Shown: positions 11,009-21,797, counted from the first letter of the stretch. The stretch: 64,000 nt of DNA from Pseudomonas sp. BN411 (GCF_029871235.1 NZ_SSOM01000049.1:1-64000); one strand, 5' to 3'. Numbers and translations: made by a program. The notes: generated by a model not told the origin, from the letters alone.

Positions 11009-13713
11009 TGCGCGGACTCCTGTACGGCAGTGACGACGGCACCGGCGAAGATGGCCGGGATACCCGGCAGGCCGGCAGGCAGGCCGATCAGACCGATACC
11101 CATCTCTTCCTTGATGGCCAGCGGCAGACGCAGGGTCTGGCCGTTGACGGTCAGGGCGAGCAGGGCGCCGTCATTGACGCCGAGGCGATCAGCTTCGTCC
11201 TTGGCCATGGCCACGTACGCCTGCGGGATGCGCTCTTGCACCGGCGCGGCGCGGGAGCTGTTCTCCTCGCTGCCGAACAGGTGGTGCAGCGGAACTGCCT
11301 GCCAGGTGCCCTGGGACGGGTTGAAGGCGGCATTGATGCCGAACCAGGGCAGTGCCTGGCCCTTGGCTTCGATCAGGCGCACGCCCGGGTCGCCGGCGCG
11401 CAGGTGACCACCGACTTCGTCCTGGAACTTGTTCCAGGCTTGCGGCGAGTTCCAGCCCGGGGACCAGGCGAACGGAATCTGCTGACGATCTTCCTTGGTG
11501 CCGGCATAACCTTCCATGGAGAAGGCGAATGCGGAGTCCTTGTCCTGGGGCTGACGCGGCTCGTGCACGCTGATGTTGGCGCGCATGGCGGTACGACCGC
11601 TGTAACGGTGGGGTTCGCGGGCGAGCTTCATGCCCTTGATGCGGAAGGAGGCAGTCGGCGCGGCTTCGCGGATGCCGGCCAGCAACGGGCTGCTGTCGGC
11701 ACAGGCCGCGGTGACCTGGTCCAGTTGGGTCCAGTCAACGGCCTTGCCCTGCAGGGTGCTGTGCAGCGCGTGCAGCCAGCGCCAGCCTTCGCGAACGAGG
11801 ATGTTGGCGTCGTAGTAGGTTGGGTCGAAGACCTGGAAGAAGCGCTGGGCGCGGCCTTCCAGGCTGACCAGGGTGCCATCGCCTTCGGCGAAGCTGGCAG
11901 CCGGCAGCACCAGGTGGGCGCGCTCGACAGTAGCGGTCTGCTGATGGTCGGCGACGATCACGACCTTGGCTGCTGCCAGGGCGGCATCGACCTTGGCAGC
12001 GTCGGCGCGGCGGTACAGGTCGTTCTCGAGAACGATGACAGCATCGGCCTTGCCGGCGGTCAGGGCTTCGAGGGCGGCGTCGACGGATTCGCCACCGAAC
12101 AGGGCAAGGCCCATGCTGTTGGCTTCCGGCACCACGAGGCTGAGGGAACCGTTCTTTTCACGGTTCTTCAGTGCGCTGGCGATGTTCGCCGCGGCTTCGA
12201 TCAGGGCCTTTTCGCCCAGGGAAGCGCCGGAGATAACCAGCGGACGCTTGGCATTGATCAGGGCATCGGCGATGCGCTTGACCAGCTCGGAGGCTTCGCC
12301 TTCCAGGCCTTCCACGGCCGGGGCACTCGGGTCGATGGCGTGGGCCACGGCGAAACCGATGCGGGCGAGGTCGGCCGGTGCGGCATGAACGCTTTCCGCG
12401 GCGATGTCATCCAGGCGAGTGGCGGCGACGCTGGCGATGAACAGCGGGTTCAGCGCGTCCTGGGCGACGTTCTGCACGGCGGCCATGTGCCAATCCTGGA
12501 TTTTCATCGAGGCGGCGATATCGGTGGCCTTACCCTTGACGGCTTGGCGCAGGGCGAGGGCCATGCGGGCTGCGGTCTGGGTCAGGTCTTCACCGAGGAC
12601 AAAGATCGCGTCGTGCTTCTCGACGTCGCGCAGGGTGGGCACGGGCAGCGGGCCGTTCTGCAGGATGTCGCGGATCAGGCGCAGGTTGGCGAGTTCCTGG
12701 GCGGCGATGCCGGAGTAGTAGTTCTCGGCGCCGACCAGCTCACGCAGGGCGAAGTTGCCTTCGAGGCTGGCACGGGGCGAGCCGATGCCGATCACGCGCT
12801 TGCCTTTGAGCAGCTCGGCGGCTTTGTCCAGGGCCGCATCCAGACCAAGGTGCTGGTTGCCCAGCAGCGGCTGGCGCGGACGGTCTTCGCGGTTGACGTA
12901 GCCGTAGCCGAAACGGCCGCGGTCGCACAGGAAGTACTGGTTCACCGAGCCGTTGAAACGGTTCTCGATGCGGCGGATCTCGCCGTAGCGCTCACCGGGG
13001 CTGATGTTGCAGCCGCTGGAGCAGCCCTGGCAGATGCTCGGGGCGAACTGCATGTCCCACTTGCGGTTGTAGCGCTCGGAGTGGGTCTTGTCGGTGAACA
13101 CGCCGGTCGGGCAGACCTCGACCAGGTTGCCGGAGAACTCGCTCTCCAGCACACCGTCTTCGACACGGCCGAAGTAGACGTTGTCGTGGGCACCGTAGAC
13201 GCCGAGGTCGGTGCCGCCGGCGTAGTCCTTGTAGTAGCGCACGCAGCGATAGCAGGCGATGCAGCGGTTCATCTCGTGGGAAATGAACGGGCCGAGCTGC
13301 TGGTTCTGGTGGGTACGCTTGGTGAAGCGGTAGCGACGGGCGTTGTGGCCGGTCATTACCGTCATGTCCTGCAGGTGGCAGTGACCGCCTTCCTCGCACA
13401 CGGGGCAGTCGTGCGGGTGGTTGGTCATCAGCCATTCGACGACGCTGGCGCGGAACTGCTTGGCCTCTTCGTCGTCGATGGAAATCCAGCTGTTGTCGGT
13501 GGCGGGTGTCATGCAGGACATGACGAGGCGACCGCGTTTGTCGTTCTCGTCGGTGTACTGCTTGACCGCGCACTGGCGGCAGGCGCCGACGCTACCGAGC
13601 GCCGGGTGCCAGCAGAAGTAGGGGATGTCGAGTCCGAGGGACAGACAGGCCTGCAGGAGGTTGTCTGCACCATCGACTTCGAGCGTCTTGCCGTCTACGT
13701 GGATAGTGGCCAT
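11005..13713 (-). CDS. nuoG: NADH-quinone oxidoreductase subunit G (Fe-S, molybdopterin-like fold)
   Basis: Largest peripheral-arm subunit (902 residues), an electron wire from NuoF/E toward NuoI. Domains in order: N-terminal 2Fe-2S ferredoxin (cysteines in FCWH, GACRQC and MSC, about residues 34-67), the His/Cys cluster N5 segment ([14 protein letters not shown]), two 4Fe-4S motifs ([22 protein letters not shown]), the CQGCSSGC motif, then a long molybdopterin-oxidoreductase-like domain without catalytic molybdenum. The gap to nuoF is 99 bp, the longest in the operon; the stop overlaps nuoH by 4 bp. Confidence 0.97.
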   Translation of the reverse strand: MATIHVDGKTLEVDGADNLLQACLSLGLDIPYFCWHPALGSVGACRQCAVKQYTDENDKRGRLVMSCMTPATDNSWISIDDEEAKQFRASVVEWLMTNHPHDCPVCEEGGHCHLQDMTVMTGHNARRYRFTKRTHQNQQLGPFISHEMNRCIACYRCVRYYKDYAGGTDLGVYGAHDNVYFGRVEDGVLESEFSGNLVEVCPTGVFTDKTHSERYNRKWDMQFAPSICQGCSSGCNISPGERYGEIRRIENRFNGSVNQYFLCDRGRFGYGYVNREDRPRQPLLGNQHLGLDAALDKAAELLKGKRVIGIGSPRASLEGNFALRELVGAENYYSGIAAQELANLRLIRDILQNGPLPVPTLRDVEKHDAIFVLGEDLTQTAARMALALRQAVKGKATDIAASMKIQDWHMAAVQNVAQDALNPLFIASVAATRLDDIAAESVHAAPADLARIGFAVAHAIDPSAPAVEGLEGEASELVKRIADALINAKRPLVISGASLGEKALIEAAANIASALKNREKNGSLSLVVPEANSMGLALFGGESVDAALEALTAGKADAVIVLENDLYRRADAAKVDAALAAAKVVIVADHQQTATVERAHLVLPAASFAEGDGTLVSLEGRAQRFFQVFDPTYYDANILVREGWRWLHALHSTLQGKAVDWTQLDQVTAACADSSPLLAGIREAAPTASFRIKGMKLAREPHRYSGRTAMRANISVHEPRQPQDKDSAFAFSMEGYAGTKEDRQQIPFAWSPGWNSPQAWNKFQDEVGGHLRAGDPGVRLIEAKGQALPWFGINAAFNPSQGTWQAVPLHHLFGSEENSSRAAPVQERIPQAYVAMAKDEADRLGVNDGALLALTVNGQTLRLPLAIKEEMGIGLIGLPAGLPGIPAIFAGAVVTAVQESAQ

Positions 13714-13812
13714 GGTTCAGTCTTCATCTGCCCGTGTGACCGGGCTTTGGCTAATGGAATCAGCGTGCGCGCGGGGCCGGGTGAGCGGCCGCCGCTGCGC
13801 GAATTCTTCTGT

Positions 13813-15159
13813 TCAGGCGCCGACGGGAATCGGACGCGCTGCCGGAATCTGGCTGGCGATGCCTGCCTCGAACTCCGGACGGAAATACTTCATCGCACTG
13901 CCCAGTGGCTCGACGGCGCCCGGTGCGTGGGCGCAGAAGGTCTTGCCTGGGCCGAGGAAGCTGACGAGCTGCTCGAGAGTCTCCAGGTCGCCGGCCTGGC
14001 CTTCGCCACGCTCCAGCGCACGGAGAACTTTCACGCTCCACGGCAGGCCGTCACGGCACGGGGTGCACCAGCCGCAGGACTCACGGGCGAAGAACTCTTC
14101 CATGTTGCGGAGCAGGGAGACCATGTTGATGCTGTCGTCCACGGCCAGTGCCAGGCCGGTACCCATACGGGTGCCCACCTTGGCGATGCCGGCTGCGTAC
14201 ATGGGCGCATCCAGGTGTTCCGGGAGCAGGAAGCCGGTACCGGCACCGCCGGGCTGCCAGGCTTTCAGTTTGAAACCGTCGCGCATCCCACCAGCGTAGT
14301 CTTCGAACAGCTCGCGAGCCGGAACGCCGAAGGGCAGCTCCCACAGACCGGGGTTCTTCACCTTGCCGGAGAAGCCCATGAGCTTGGTGCCCATGTCTTC
14401 GCTGCCCGGGCGGGCGAGAGTCTTGTACCAGTCAACACCGTTGGCGACGATCGCCGGCACGTTGCACAGGGTCTCAACGTTGTTGACGCAGGTGGGCTTG
14501 CCCCAGACGCCGACGGCGGCAGGGAAGGGCGGCTTGGAGCGCGGGTTGGCGCGGCGGCCTTCCAGCGAGTTGATCAGGGCAGTCTCTTCACCACAGATAT
14601 AACGGCCTGCGCCGGTGTGGACGAAGAGCTCGAAGTCGAAACCGCTGCCGAGGATGTTCTTGCCCAGCAGGCCAGCGGCCTTGGCTTCGTCGATGGCGCG
14701 ATTGAGGTTGCGCGCCGCGTCGACGTATTCGCCGCGCAGGAAGATGTAGCCGCGATAGGCCTTGAGGGCGCGCGCGGAGATCAGCATGCCTTCCACCAGC
14801 AGGTGGGGCAGCTGCTCCATGAGCATGCGGTCCTTCCAGGTATTGGGTTCCATTTCGTCCGCGTTGCACAGCAGGTAGCGGATGTTCATGGATTCGTCGG
14901 CTGGCATCAGGCCCCACTTCACGCCGGTGGGGAAGCCCGCACCGCCGCGGCCCTTGAGGCCGGAGTCCTTGACTTGCTGAACGATGTCGGCCTGGGCCAT
15001 TTCGGACAGGGCCTTGCGGGCAGCGGCGTAGCCGTTCTTCTGCTGGTATTCGTCGAGCCATACCGGCTGTGCGTCTTCACGCAGGCGCCAGGTCAGCGGA
15101 TGGGTTTCTTCGCTGCGGGCGATGCGGTTGGCCGGGCCAATGGAGGTGAGGGTCTTCAT
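13813..15159 (-). CDS. nuoF: NADH-quinone oxidoreductase subunit F (NADH/FMN-binding)
   Basis: Catalytic entry subunit of complex I: oxidises NADH via FMN and passes electrons to cluster N3. 448 residues with the nucleotide/FMN glycine-rich loop [14 protein letters not shown] (about residues 70-83), the second Gly-rich stretch [19 protein letters not shown], and the 4Fe-4S motif [10 protein letters not shown] with a fourth Cys in FCAHAPG. Its ATG overlaps the nuoE stop by 4 bp. Confidence 0.97.
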   Translation of the reverse strand: MKTLTSIGPANRIARSEETHPLTWRLREDAQPVWLDEYQQKNGYAAARKALSEMAQADIVQQVKDSGLKGRGGAGFPTGVKWGLMPADESMNIRYLLCNADEMEPNTWKDRMLMEQLPHLLVEGMLISARALKAYRGYIFLRGEYVDAARNLNRAIDEAKAAGLLGKNILGSGFDFELFVHTGAGRYICGEETALINSLEGRRANPRSKPPFPAAVGVWGKPTCVNNVETLCNVPAIVANGVDWYKTLARPGSEDMGTKLMGFSGKVKNPGLWELPFGVPARELFEDYAGGMRDGFKLKAWQPGGAGTGFLLPEHLDAPMYAAGIAKVGTRMGTGLALAVDDSINMVSLLRNMEEFFARESCGWCTPCRDGLPWSVKVLRALERGEGQAGDLETLEQLVSFLGPGKTFCAHAPGAVEPLGSAMKYFRPEFEAGIASQIPAARPIPVGA

Positions 15160-15650
15160 TGGTAGGCCTCCAGCAGCTTGGCAACGCCATCAGGTTGTAC
15201 GTCGCCGAAGGTGTCATCGTCGATCATCACGGCCGGGGCCTTGTCGCAGTTGCCGAGGCAGCAGACCGGCAGCAGGGTGAAGCGGCTGTCAGTGGTGGTC
15301 TGGCCAAGGGCGATGCCGAGCTGCTTCTGCATTTCGGCAACGACGGACTCATGGCCGCCGACGTAGCAGGTCATGCTGTCGCACACGCGGATGACGTGGC
15401 GGCCGACCGGCTGACGGAAGATCTGGCTATAGAAGGTAGCCACGCCTTCGACATCGCTGGCGGGGATGCCGAGGATCGCGCCGATGGCGTCAGCGGCGCC
15501 GTCCGGCACCCAGCCACGCTCTTTCTGGACGATCTTCAGGGCTTCGATGGACGCCGCGCGCGGGTCCTCGTAGTGATGCATTTCGTGCTCGATGGCCGAG
15601 CGCTCGGTTTCGCTGAGTACGAAACGGTCGGTCTGGATAAGGGTGCTCAT
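15156..15650 (-). CDS. nuoE: NADH-quinone oxidoreductase subunit E (2Fe-2S, thioredoxin-like)
   Basis: Small peripheral subunit, 164 residues, holding cluster N1a next to the FMN of NuoF. The four ligands are seen as the CDSMTC pair and the CLGNC pair in a thioredoxin-like C-terminal half. The helical N-terminus (residues 15-60) is typical. It starts 2 bp after nuoCD and overlaps nuoF by 4 bp. Confidence 0.96.
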   Translation of the reverse strand: MSTLIQTDRFVLSETERSAIEHEMHHYEDPRAASIEALKIVQKERGWVPDGAADAIGAILGIPASDVEGVATFYSQIFRQPVGRHVIRVCDSMTCYVGGHESVVAEMQKQLGIALGQTTTDSRFTLLPVCCLGNCDKAPAVMIDDDTFGDVQPDGVAKLLEAYQ

Positions 15651-15652
15651 GA

Positions 15653-17434
15653 TCAGCGGTCCACGTCAGCCATTACGAAGTCGATACTGCCCAGGTAGGC
15701 GATCAGGTCTGCCACCATGCTGCCGCGGATCACCGAGGGGATCTGCTGCAGGTGGGGGAAGCTGGGCGTCCGGATCCGGGTGCGGTAGCTCATGGTGCTG
15801 CCGTCGCTGGTCAGGTAGTAGCTGTTGATGCCCTTGGTCGCCTCGATCATCTGGAAGGCTTCGTTGGCCGGCATGACCGGGCCCCAGGAAACCTGCAGGA
15901 AGTGGGTGATCAGGGTCTCGATGTGCTGCAGCGTGCGCTCTTTCGGCGGCGGCGTAGTCAGCGGGTGGTCCGCCTTGTACGGGCCTTCCGGCATGTTCTT
16001 GAGGCACTGGTCGATGATGCGGATGCTCTGGCGCATCTCTTCCACGCGAACCATGCAGCGGTCGTAGGCGTCGCCGTTGTGAGCCAGGGGCACTTCGAAC
16101 TCGAAGTTCTCGTAGCCGGAGTAAGGGCGGGCCTTGCGCAGGTCGAAGTCGCAGCCAGTGGAACGCAGGCCAGCACCGGTAACGCCCCATTCCAGGGCTT
16201 CCTTGGTGTTGTACTGGGCGACGCCGATGGTACGGCCACGCAGGATGCTGTTCTGCAGGGCAGCCTTTTCGTACTCGTCGAGGCGCTTGGGCAGCCATTC
16301 GACGAACTCTTTCACCAGGCCATCCCAGCCACGCGGCAGGTCGTGGGCGACGCCACCGATGCGGTACCAGGCCGGGTGCAGGCGGAAGCCGGTGACGGCT
16401 TCGATCACCTTGTAGGCACGCTGGCGGTCGGTGAAGGTGAAGAACACCGGCGTCATGGCGCCCACGTCCTGGATGTAGGTGCCCAGGAACAGCAGGTGGC
16501 TGGTGATCCGGAAGAACTCGGCCATCATCACGCGGATGAAGTCGACACGCTGCGGCACCTTGATGCCGGCGAGCTTCTCGACCGCGAGAACGTACGGCAG
16601 GTTGTTCATCACGCCGCCGAGGTAGTCGATACGGTCGGTGTACGGAATGAAGCTGTGCCAGGACTGGCGCTCGGCCATTTTCTCGGCGCCGCGATGGTGG
16701 TAACCGACTTCCGGCACGCAGTCGACGATTTCTTCGCCGTCCAGCTGCAGGATGATACGGAAGGCACCGTGGGCGGAGGGGTGGTTCGGGCCGAGGTTGA
16801 GGAACATGTAGTCCTCGTTCTCGCCGTGGCGTTTCATGCCCCAGTCTTCCGGGCGGAAGCGTGCAGCTTCTTCTTCAAGCTGGTGCTTGGCCAGGGTCAG
16901 GCTGAAGGGGTCGAATTCGGTGGCGCGCGCCGGGTAATCCTTGCGCAGCGGGTGACCTTCCCAGGTGTTGGGCATCATGATCCGCGACAGGTGCGGATGG
17001 CCGGCGAAAGTGATGCCGTACATGTCCCAGACTTCCCGCTCGTACCAGTTGGCGTTCGGCCAGATACCGGTGACGGTAGGCAGGTTGAGGTCGCCCTCGG
17101 ACAAGGCCACCTTGATCATCACGTCACTATTTCGCTCCAGCGACATGAGGTGGTAGAACACCGTGAAATCGGCGTTCGGCAGGCCGCGGCGCTGGGTGCG
17201 CAGGCGCTCGTCCACGCCATGCAGGTCGTACAGCATGACGTAGGGGCGCGGGAGGTTGCGCAGGAACTTCAGGACGTCGATCAGCTTGTCACGGGCGACC
17301 CAGATCACCGGCATTCCGGTACGGGTCGACTGGATGGTCAGGCTTTCGGCGCCAAAGCGGGAATTGAGCTCTACGACGACGTCTTGGTCGTCAGCCTTAT
17401 AAGGCGGAATAGACAGAACGGTGTCTGCAGTCAT
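15653..17434 (-). CDS. nuoCD: NADH-quinone oxidoreductase fused subunit C/D
   Basis: Fused 593-residue subunit. The N-terminal ~190 residues are the NuoC (30-kDa) domain, ending near [20 protein letters not shown] and LRKDYPA. The rest is NuoD (49-kDa), which with NuoB forms the quinone-binding site ([12 protein letters not shown] with quinone-site His about 220-230; [15 protein letters not shown]). Fusion of C and D is normal in Pseudomonas and enterobacteria, so it is not a frameshift artefact. It begins 62 bp after nuoB. Confidence 0.97.
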   Translation of the reverse strand: MTADTVLSIPPYKADDQDVVVELNSRFGAESLTIQSTRTGMPVIWVARDKLIDVLKFLRNLPRPYVMLYDLHGVDERLRTQRRGLPNADFTVFYHLMSLERNSDVMIKVALSEGDLNLPTVTGIWPNANWYEREVWDMYGITFAGHPHLSRIMMPNTWEGHPLRKDYPARATEFDPFSLTLAKHQLEEEAARFRPEDWGMKRHGENEDYMFLNLGPNHPSAHGAFRIILQLDGEEIVDCVPEVGYHHRGAEKMAERQSWHSFIPYTDRIDYLGGVMNNLPYVLAVEKLAGIKVPQRVDFIRVMMAEFFRITSHLLFLGTYIQDVGAMTPVFFTFTDRQRAYKVIEAVTGFRLHPAWYRIGGVAHDLPRGWDGLVKEFVEWLPKRLDEYEKAALQNSILRGRTIGVAQYNTKEALEWGVTGAGLRSTGCDFDLRKARPYSGYENFEFEVPLAHNGDAYDRCMVRVEEMRQSIRIIDQCLKNMPEGPYKADHPLTTPPPKERTLQHIETLITHFLQVSWGPVMPANEAFQMIEATKGINSYYLTSDGSTMSYRTRIRTPSFPHLQQIPSVIRGSMVADLIAYLGSIDFVMADVDR

Positions 17435-17496
17435 GGTCTCGGTCGCTATCGGTCAACGTAAAGAATGAGCCTGGGGTCTACCGGAGAAGAACAGGC

Positions 17497-18174
17497 TCAG
17501 ACTTCGTCGGGGCTGCGCAGGTTGGTGACCTGAATACGCTGTTCGCGGCGCTTTTCTCGCTCGGAGGGCATATCGGCACGATAGACGCCTTGGTCCCCCA
17601 CGACCCAGGATAGCGGGCGGCGCTCCTGGCCGATGGATTCCTGCAGCAGCATCAGGCCTTGCAGGAACGCCTCCGGACGGGGCGGGCAGCCGGGAATGTA
17701 GACGTCCACGGGCAGGAACTTGTCCACGCCCTGAACGACCGAGTAAATATCGTACATACCACCGGAGTTCGCGCACGAACCCATGGAAATTACCCACTTC
17801 GGCTCCAGCATCTGCTCATAGAGGCGCTGGATGACCGGTGCCATCTTGATGAAGCAGGTGCCGGCGATGACCATGAAGTCGGCCTGGCGTGGTGATGCAC
17901 GAATGACCTCCGCACCGAATCGCGCGATATCGTGCGGCGCGGTGAAGGCAGTGGTCATTTCCACGTAGCAGCAGGAGAGGCCGAAGTTGTACGGCCACAG
18001 GGAGTTCTTGCGACCCCAGTTGACTGCTCCGTTGAGAACATCCTCGAGCTTGCCCAGGAAGATGTTCTTGTGCACCTGATCTTCTAGCAGCGGGTCGGAA
18101 ACGGTCTCCCGTTCGCCGATCGGATACTGCTCGTAAGTGGCATCCGGATCGATCCGAGTAAGTTTGTATTGCAT
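17497..18174 (-). CDS. nuoB: NADH-quinone oxidoreductase subunit B (cluster N2)
   Basis: Carries the terminal 4Fe-4S cluster N2 that reduces quinone. Ligands are visible as the CC pair in GLSCCYVEM, the Cys in GSCANSGG and the Cys in [10 protein letters not shown]. The open frame extends to an upstream TTG at 18180, but the ATG at 18174 has a GAGG site at good spacing and gives 225 residues, the Pseudomonas length. It lies 10 bp after nuoA. Confidence 0.96.
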   Translation of the reverse strand: MQYKLTRIDPDATYEQYPIGERETVSDPLLEDQVHKNIFLGKLEDVLNGAVNWGRKNSLWPYNFGLSCCYVEMTTAFTAPHDIARFGAEVIRASPRQADFMVIAGTCFIKMAPVIQRLYEQMLEPKWVISMGSCANSGGMYDIYSVVQGVDKFLPVDVYIPGCPPRPEAFLQGLMLLQESIGQERRPLSWVVGDQGVYRADMPSEREKRREQRIQVTNLRSPDEV

Positions 18175-18184
18175 TGCCAAAGCC

Positions 18185-18598
18185 TCATTGTTTTAGCTTC
18201 GCCTGCCGCTTGCGACGACCTTCGGGAGCCCAATCGAGCGCCCCGATGCGCCAAAGGTAGACAAGACCTGCCAACAGAATTGCTATGAAAATGGTTGCTT
18301 CGATAAAACCGGCCCAACCGCTTTCACGGACAGAGACGGACCAAGCGAAGAGAAAGAGGGCTTCGACGTCGAAGATCACGAAGAGCATCGCGACCAGATA
18401 GAACTTTGCGGAGAGGCGGAGGCGGGCCGTGCCGGTGGGGAGCATGCCGGATTCGAAGGGGTCGTTCTTGCTACGACCGATGGCCTTGCTGCCGAGCAGG
18501 CTGGAGACACCGATCATGAAGGCACAGAGGCCGACGACACCCAACAGGAAAACAGCGAAACCCCAGTTGTGGGAGATGATGGCAGTAGCTTCCGACAT
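18185..18598 (-). CDS. nuoA: NADH-quinone oxidoreductase subunit A
   Basis: First gene of the operon; membrane subunit of complex I with three TM helices, 137 residues. The conserved loop between TM1 and TM2 is present ([24 protein letters not shown]), followed by the acidic TM2 ([13 protein letters not shown]). The ribosome site is AAGGAG just upstream. Its promoter must lie in the 490-bp region to the right. Confidence 0.96.
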   Translation of the reverse strand: MSEATAIISHNWGFAVFLLGVVGLCAFMIGVSSLLGSKAIGRSKNDPFESGMLPTGTARLRLSAKFYLVAMLFVIFDVEALFLFAWSVSVRESGWAGFIEATIFIAILLAGLVYLWRIGALDWAPEGRRKRQAKLKQ

Positions 18599-18689
18599 GC
18601 CGGAACTCCTTAGTCAAGGAACGGCGTTCACTTGCGTTTAATAGGTTTAGTGCCGGGTTTCATTGAGACCCTGGCAATCGATTCGGACA

Positions 18690-18719
18690 ATTTTATGCCC
18701 GACCGGGTGTGCAAGTAAA
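18690..18719 (-). promoter_or_regulatory. Candidate sigma-70 promoter of the nuo operon
   Basis: On the minus strand, TTTACT (18719-18714) and TAAAAT (18695-18690) are separated by 18 bp, about 92 bp upstream of the nuoA ATG. The -10 matches 5 of 6 consensus bases, the -35 four of 6. Pattern match only. Confidence 0.4.
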
Positions 18720-18862
18720 TTTTTCACGTCAAAAAATTGCCCGCGCAGCCGGATTTCTGACCCTCTGCTCCTCTGCAGGCCACTACTCATCAGTGTTTCA
18801 GCGTTTTCTTAGGCCTTGGTCGGATTGCGGCCTTATGTCGCAGCGAGCGGTGCTCTAGGTTG

Positions 18863-18881
18863 GCAAATGATAGTCATTAGC
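18863..18881. promoter_or_regulatory. Fur-box-like palindrome
   Basis: GCAAATGATAGTCATTAGC matches the classical 19-bp Fur consensus (GATAATGATAATCATTATC) at 15 of 19 positions, including the central ATGATA-TCAT core. It is 265 bp upstream of nuoA, with no gene starting closer on either strand, so its target is unclear. Could be chance in an AT-rich patch. Confidence 0.45.
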
Positions 18882-19039
18882 GTTTGATTGGTGGTTAATT
18901 AATCACTACACGTGAGTTGCTCAGGAGAACTTGTAAATTGCCTCGGAAAATATGCTGTGAACGTTCCTAAGTTGCTCTTCCAGCTGTTTTCATAATTGCG
19001 ACAATTCCATTTGTTTTTGTTCATATTGAATTGCGAAAG

Positions 19040-19071
19040 AGGAAAAAGAGGCCGGCCCAGATGAGCCGGCC
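19040..19071 (-). terminator. Terminator of the PhoX-family gene
   Basis: On the minus strand a GGCCGGC/GCCGGCC stem (loop 8 nt) is followed by TCTTTTTCC, 18 bp after the stop codon at 19089. Confidence 0.7.
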
Positions 19072-19088
19072 GAAATCCTTGAGGGGAT

Positions 19089-21083
19089 TTAGAGCAGTCG
19101 ACGGCCGTCCTCGCGCTGGATGACCACGGTGGACGAGCGGGGGCGCTTGCCCGGGCCGTCCGGCCAGGCGCTGAGCAGGTTGGTCGCGGTGGAGCCTTCG
19201 CCCGGGTGCTGGATGTTGACGAACAGGGTGCGGAAGTCCGGTGTTGCACTGATGCCGGTGACTTCGGCACCCAGCGGGCCTACCAGGAAGCGCTTGAGTT
19301 CGCCGCTGCGCGGGTCGGCTACGAGCATCTGGTTGTTACCGAAGGGGCCGGCGCTGAGCTGGCTACCACTCATGTCTGTCTGGATCCACAGACGGCCTTC
19401 GTCGTCGAACCAGAGCCCATCCGGGCTGGCGAGGATGTTCTGCGCGCCCAGGGGCTTGCCATCCGGGCCGCGGCTGTCGCCCTCGGGGCCGGCGAGCAGG
19501 AAGATGTTCCAATCGAAACGGCTGCCTGCGTGGTCGCGGCTGTTTTCGCGCCAGCGGATGATGTGGCCGTAGGCGTTGGCCGTGCGCGGGTTGGCGGCGT
19601 CTGCGGTGGTGCGGGAGGTGTTGTTGGTGAGGGTGAAGTACACCTCGCCATTGTCCGGATTAACTGCGCCCCATTCCGGGCGGTCCATGCGGGTGGCGCC
19701 GACGACATCGGCGGCCAGGCGGGTGTTGATCAGCACGTCGCCCTGGTCGGCAAAGGTGACGCCGGCGGCGAGGCAGGCCTTGAGGAAGTTGCGATCGTTG
19801 ATGTCCAGGGGCAGCCAGTCGCCGCTGCCGTCGGCATTGAAACGGCCGACATAGAGGGTGCCTTCGTCCAACAGGCGACCGTTGGCCTGGCCGGGGCGGT
19901 ACTTGTCGCGGCTGACGTACTTGTAGATGTATTCGTTCTGCGAGTCGTCGCCGGAATAGCAGACTACCGGGCGACCGGGTTTCACCGGGGCGAAGATCAG
20001 GCCTTCGTGGGCGAATCGGCCCAGAGCAGTGTGCTTCACCGGCGTGGAATCCGGGTCGAAGGGATCGATTTCGACGATCCAGCCGAAGTGGTTCGGCTCA
20101 TTGCGGTAGTCGCCCGTGGCGTCGGCGGTCTTGCGGGTCGCGTCGAAGCGTTCGAATTCGTCGCCCGGCAAGGTTTCCCAGCCGAAGCGGCTGCTGCTGC
20201 GCAGACCGTAGCGCTGCAGTTCGCGCGGCAGGCCGGTATCGCGGGTGGCGAAGTAGCCGGCCCAGTTCTCCTCGCAGGTGAGGTAGGTGCCCCAGGGCGT
20301 GAAGCCGTTGGAGCAGTTGTTCTGGGTGCCACGAGTGGCGGTGCCCTGCGGGCTGTAGCGGGTTTGCAGCAGCTTGTGGCCGCGGGCCGGCCCGGTGATC
20401 TGCATCGGCGTGGCGGCGGTGATGCGGCGGTTGCGGCGGCTCGGCACTACTTCCCATTCGCCGTTTACATTGCGGCGGATTTCGACCACTGAAACGCCGT
20501 GAGCGTTGATTTCTTTGCGGACTTCTTCAGCGATGGTGCGCTTGCCGCTGACCACGGTCGGGCCGTTGGGGTGCAGCAGCGGGGCATCGATGTACTCGTG
20601 GTTGAGAACCAGCAGGCCGTGGTCGGAACGTTTGCCTGGGCCGCGACGGGCGTCGATGGGGAAGAAGTGCATGCCGTCATGGTGCATGCCGATCTGCTCG
20701 GCCTGATCCTGGGCGCTGTTGCTGGCATCCTCTGCGAAGGCCGGATAGCGGCCCGTGATTGGCGTGCCCCACGGAATGAACGGTGTGGCCTTGTAGCCTG
20801 GCGGCACGGTGATGGTGTCGGCGCGGCCAGTGGGGATGGCATCGAAGGGCAGGCGCGAGCGCGGCTTGAAGGGGAAGCCCTTGGCCTGCGAGTCGGCGGC
20901 CATCGCGTCGCCTGGAAGGGCTGCACCAAGGAATGCCAGGGCACTCGCGGCAGCGCCACCGATCAATACCTGGCGGCGGTTGAGGCTACCGATCAAGTTG
21001 TTGATGTGCGGGTTGTTGGAGGTGTTGCTGGGCAGTTCGTCGCCGTTACCAAAGAGCACGGCGTTGTCGTTGTGTTCGTTCAA
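19089..21083 (-). CDS. PhoX-family phosphatase (DUF839), Tat-exported
   Basis: 664-residue protein of the PhoX/DUF839 family (Ca/Fe-dependent alkaline phosphatases with a beta-propeller fold). The N-terminus has a twin-arginine signal: LNRRQVLIGG with RR at 36-37, then a hydrophobic stretch ending in GDAMA near residue 62, so a folded, cofactor-bearing periplasmic protein is expected. Family stretches seen include HDGMHFFP, NHEYIDAPLL, CSNGFTPWGTYLTCEENWAGYF, FAHEGLIFAPVKPGRPVVCYSGDD and SPDGLWFDDEGRLWIQTD. A Pho-box-like repeat lies about 53 bp upstream. A phosphate-scavenging role is inferred; the substrate may differ from that of characterised PhoX. Confidence 0.85.
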   Translation of the reverse strand: MNEHNDNAVLFGNGDELPSNTSNNPHINNLIGSLNRRQVLIGGAAASALAFLGAALPGDAMAADSQAKGFPFKPRSRLPFDAIPTGRADTITVPPGYKATPFIPWGTPITGRYPAFAEDASNSAQDQAEQIGMHHDGMHFFPIDARRGPGKRSDHGLLVLNHEYIDAPLLHPNGPTVVSGKRTIAEEVRKEINAHGVSVVEIRRNVNGEWEVVPSRRNRRITAATPMQITGPARGHKLLQTRYSPQGTATRGTQNNCSNGFTPWGTYLTCEENWAGYFATRDTGLPRELQRYGLRSSSRFGWETLPGDEFERFDATRKTADATGDYRNEPNHFGWIVEIDPFDPDSTPVKHTALGRFAHEGLIFAPVKPGRPVVCYSGDDSQNEYIYKYVSRDKYRPGQANGRLLDEGTLYVGRFNADGSGDWLPLDINDRNFLKACLAAGVTFADQGDVLINTRLAADVVGATRMDRPEWGAVNPDNGEVYFTLTNNTSRTTADAANPRTANAYGHIIRWRENSRDHAGSRFDWNIFLLAGPEGDSRGPDGKPLGAQNILASPDGLWFDDEGRLWIQTDMSGSQLSAGPFGNNQMLVADPRSGELKRFLVGPLGAEVTGISATPDFRTLFVNIQHPGEGSTATNLLSAWPDGPGKRPRSSTVVIQREDGRRLL

Positions 21084-21135
21084 GGCGGGTCTCCACGCAG
21101 GCGAATCGACGGAGACCTGACGCTAATTCCCAAAA

Positions 21136-21153
21136 GCGACGGAACAATGACAG
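21136..21153 (-). promoter_or_regulatory. Candidate Pho box upstream of the PhoX-family gene
   Basis: On the minus strand CTGTCAT-TGTT-CCGTCGC: two 7-bp half-sites spaced 4 bp as in PhoB boxes (CTGTCAT-N4-CTGTCAT). The first half is perfect, the second matches 4 of 7. It lies 53 bp before the phosphatase start, a sensible activator position. Confidence 0.45.
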
Positions 21154-21197
21154 AGATGTGGAGATGCTGTTGCGTGGGACTCGGCGCACGTCTTGCG

Positions 21198-21797
21198 TCA
21201 TTCGCTCGCGACTGAGGGGAACTTCTGGCTGATGGCGAAAATCAGCGCCCCTCCCGAGAGCTGCTCTATCACGCGGTCGCGATCCACTCTTGCCAGTACC
21301 AGGCAGCCATAGCTGCGCCCAGGTACGCCGTGCTCGCGGATGAAGTCGTCTTCCATGTACGCGTTGGCGTGAATGACGATGGCGCGCTCCTCGGCATTGC
21401 TATTGCTCGCGCTGAGCCCGATGAGACGCATGGAACGGCCGTGGCCCGGCTCGTCGCTGTCGAACACCTGTGACGTGCGGAACAGGCCCAGGGAACTGGA
21501 GCGGCTTCCGAAATCGTTGGAGAAACTGTCTGCGTAACCATCGTGATCCGGGTCCGAGCCCTTGCCATGGGCGACGCGGAAACTGCCGAGCAGGGCGTGG
21601 CTGCGGCTGTCGAACAGATAGAAGCGCGGCAGGGTGGACGCGCGGCCATAGTCCACTACAGCGAAGTGCGGGTGCCTGTTGGCTTTCAGCTTGTCCAGTA
21701 TCTCGCCTAGCCGGGGCTGACTAACCAGTAGTTCCAGGTCGCCGGCGCGCAGAGTAGAGGAGGCAAATAGTAGAATCAGCAGCAGGAAGCGCGGCAC
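21198..21797 (-). CDS. Murein L,D-transpeptidase catalytic domain (YkuD_2-like) protein
   Basis: 199-residue secreted protein if started at the GTG at 21797, which has a GGAG site 8 bp upstream and opens directly into a signal peptide (VPRFLLLILLFASSTLRA). The open frame continues further upstream, but that part reads through the aceA terminator and is not credible. The mature part has the YkuD_2 pattern: HGKGSDPDHDGYADSFSN, then VIHANAYM (His) and GRSYGCLVL, where the Ser-x-Gly-Cys holds the likely catalytic Cys. Predicted to act on peptidoglycan or as a related acyl-transfer enzyme in the periplasm; substrate unproven. Confidence 0.75.
   Translation of the reverse strand: MPRFLLLILLFASSTLRAGDLELLVSQPRLGEILDKLKANRHPHFAVVDYGRASTLPRFYLFDSRSHALLGSFRVAHGKGSDPDHDGYADSFSNDFGSRSSSLGLFRTSQVFDSDEPGHGRSMRLIGLSASNSNAEERAIVIHANAYMEDDFIREHGVPGRSYGCLVLARVDRDRVIEQLSGGALIFAISQKFPSVASE

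Larger units (their letters stand above)
18599..19088. other. nuo upstream region
   Basis: 490 bp with no credible gene. It holds a candidate sigma-70 promoter near nuoA, a Fur-box-like palindrome further upstream, an AT-rich stretch (about 18880-19040) and the terminator of the phosphatase gene. I found no clear ANR box (TTGAT-N4-ATCAA) by eye. Confidence 0.6.

Noticed and set aside
11008-15165. 1385-codon open frame on the plus strand across nuoG and nuoF
   Set aside because: It is antisense to genes with intact Fe-S and FMN motifs; long antisense frames are expected in GC-rich Pseudomonas DNA. The same holds for other long antisense frames over nuo, aceA, idh, clpA, ftsK and purB.
15653-17434. 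Possible frameshift fusion of nuoC and nuoD
   Set aside because: The fused NuoCD is the normal form in Pseudomonas and enterobacteria.
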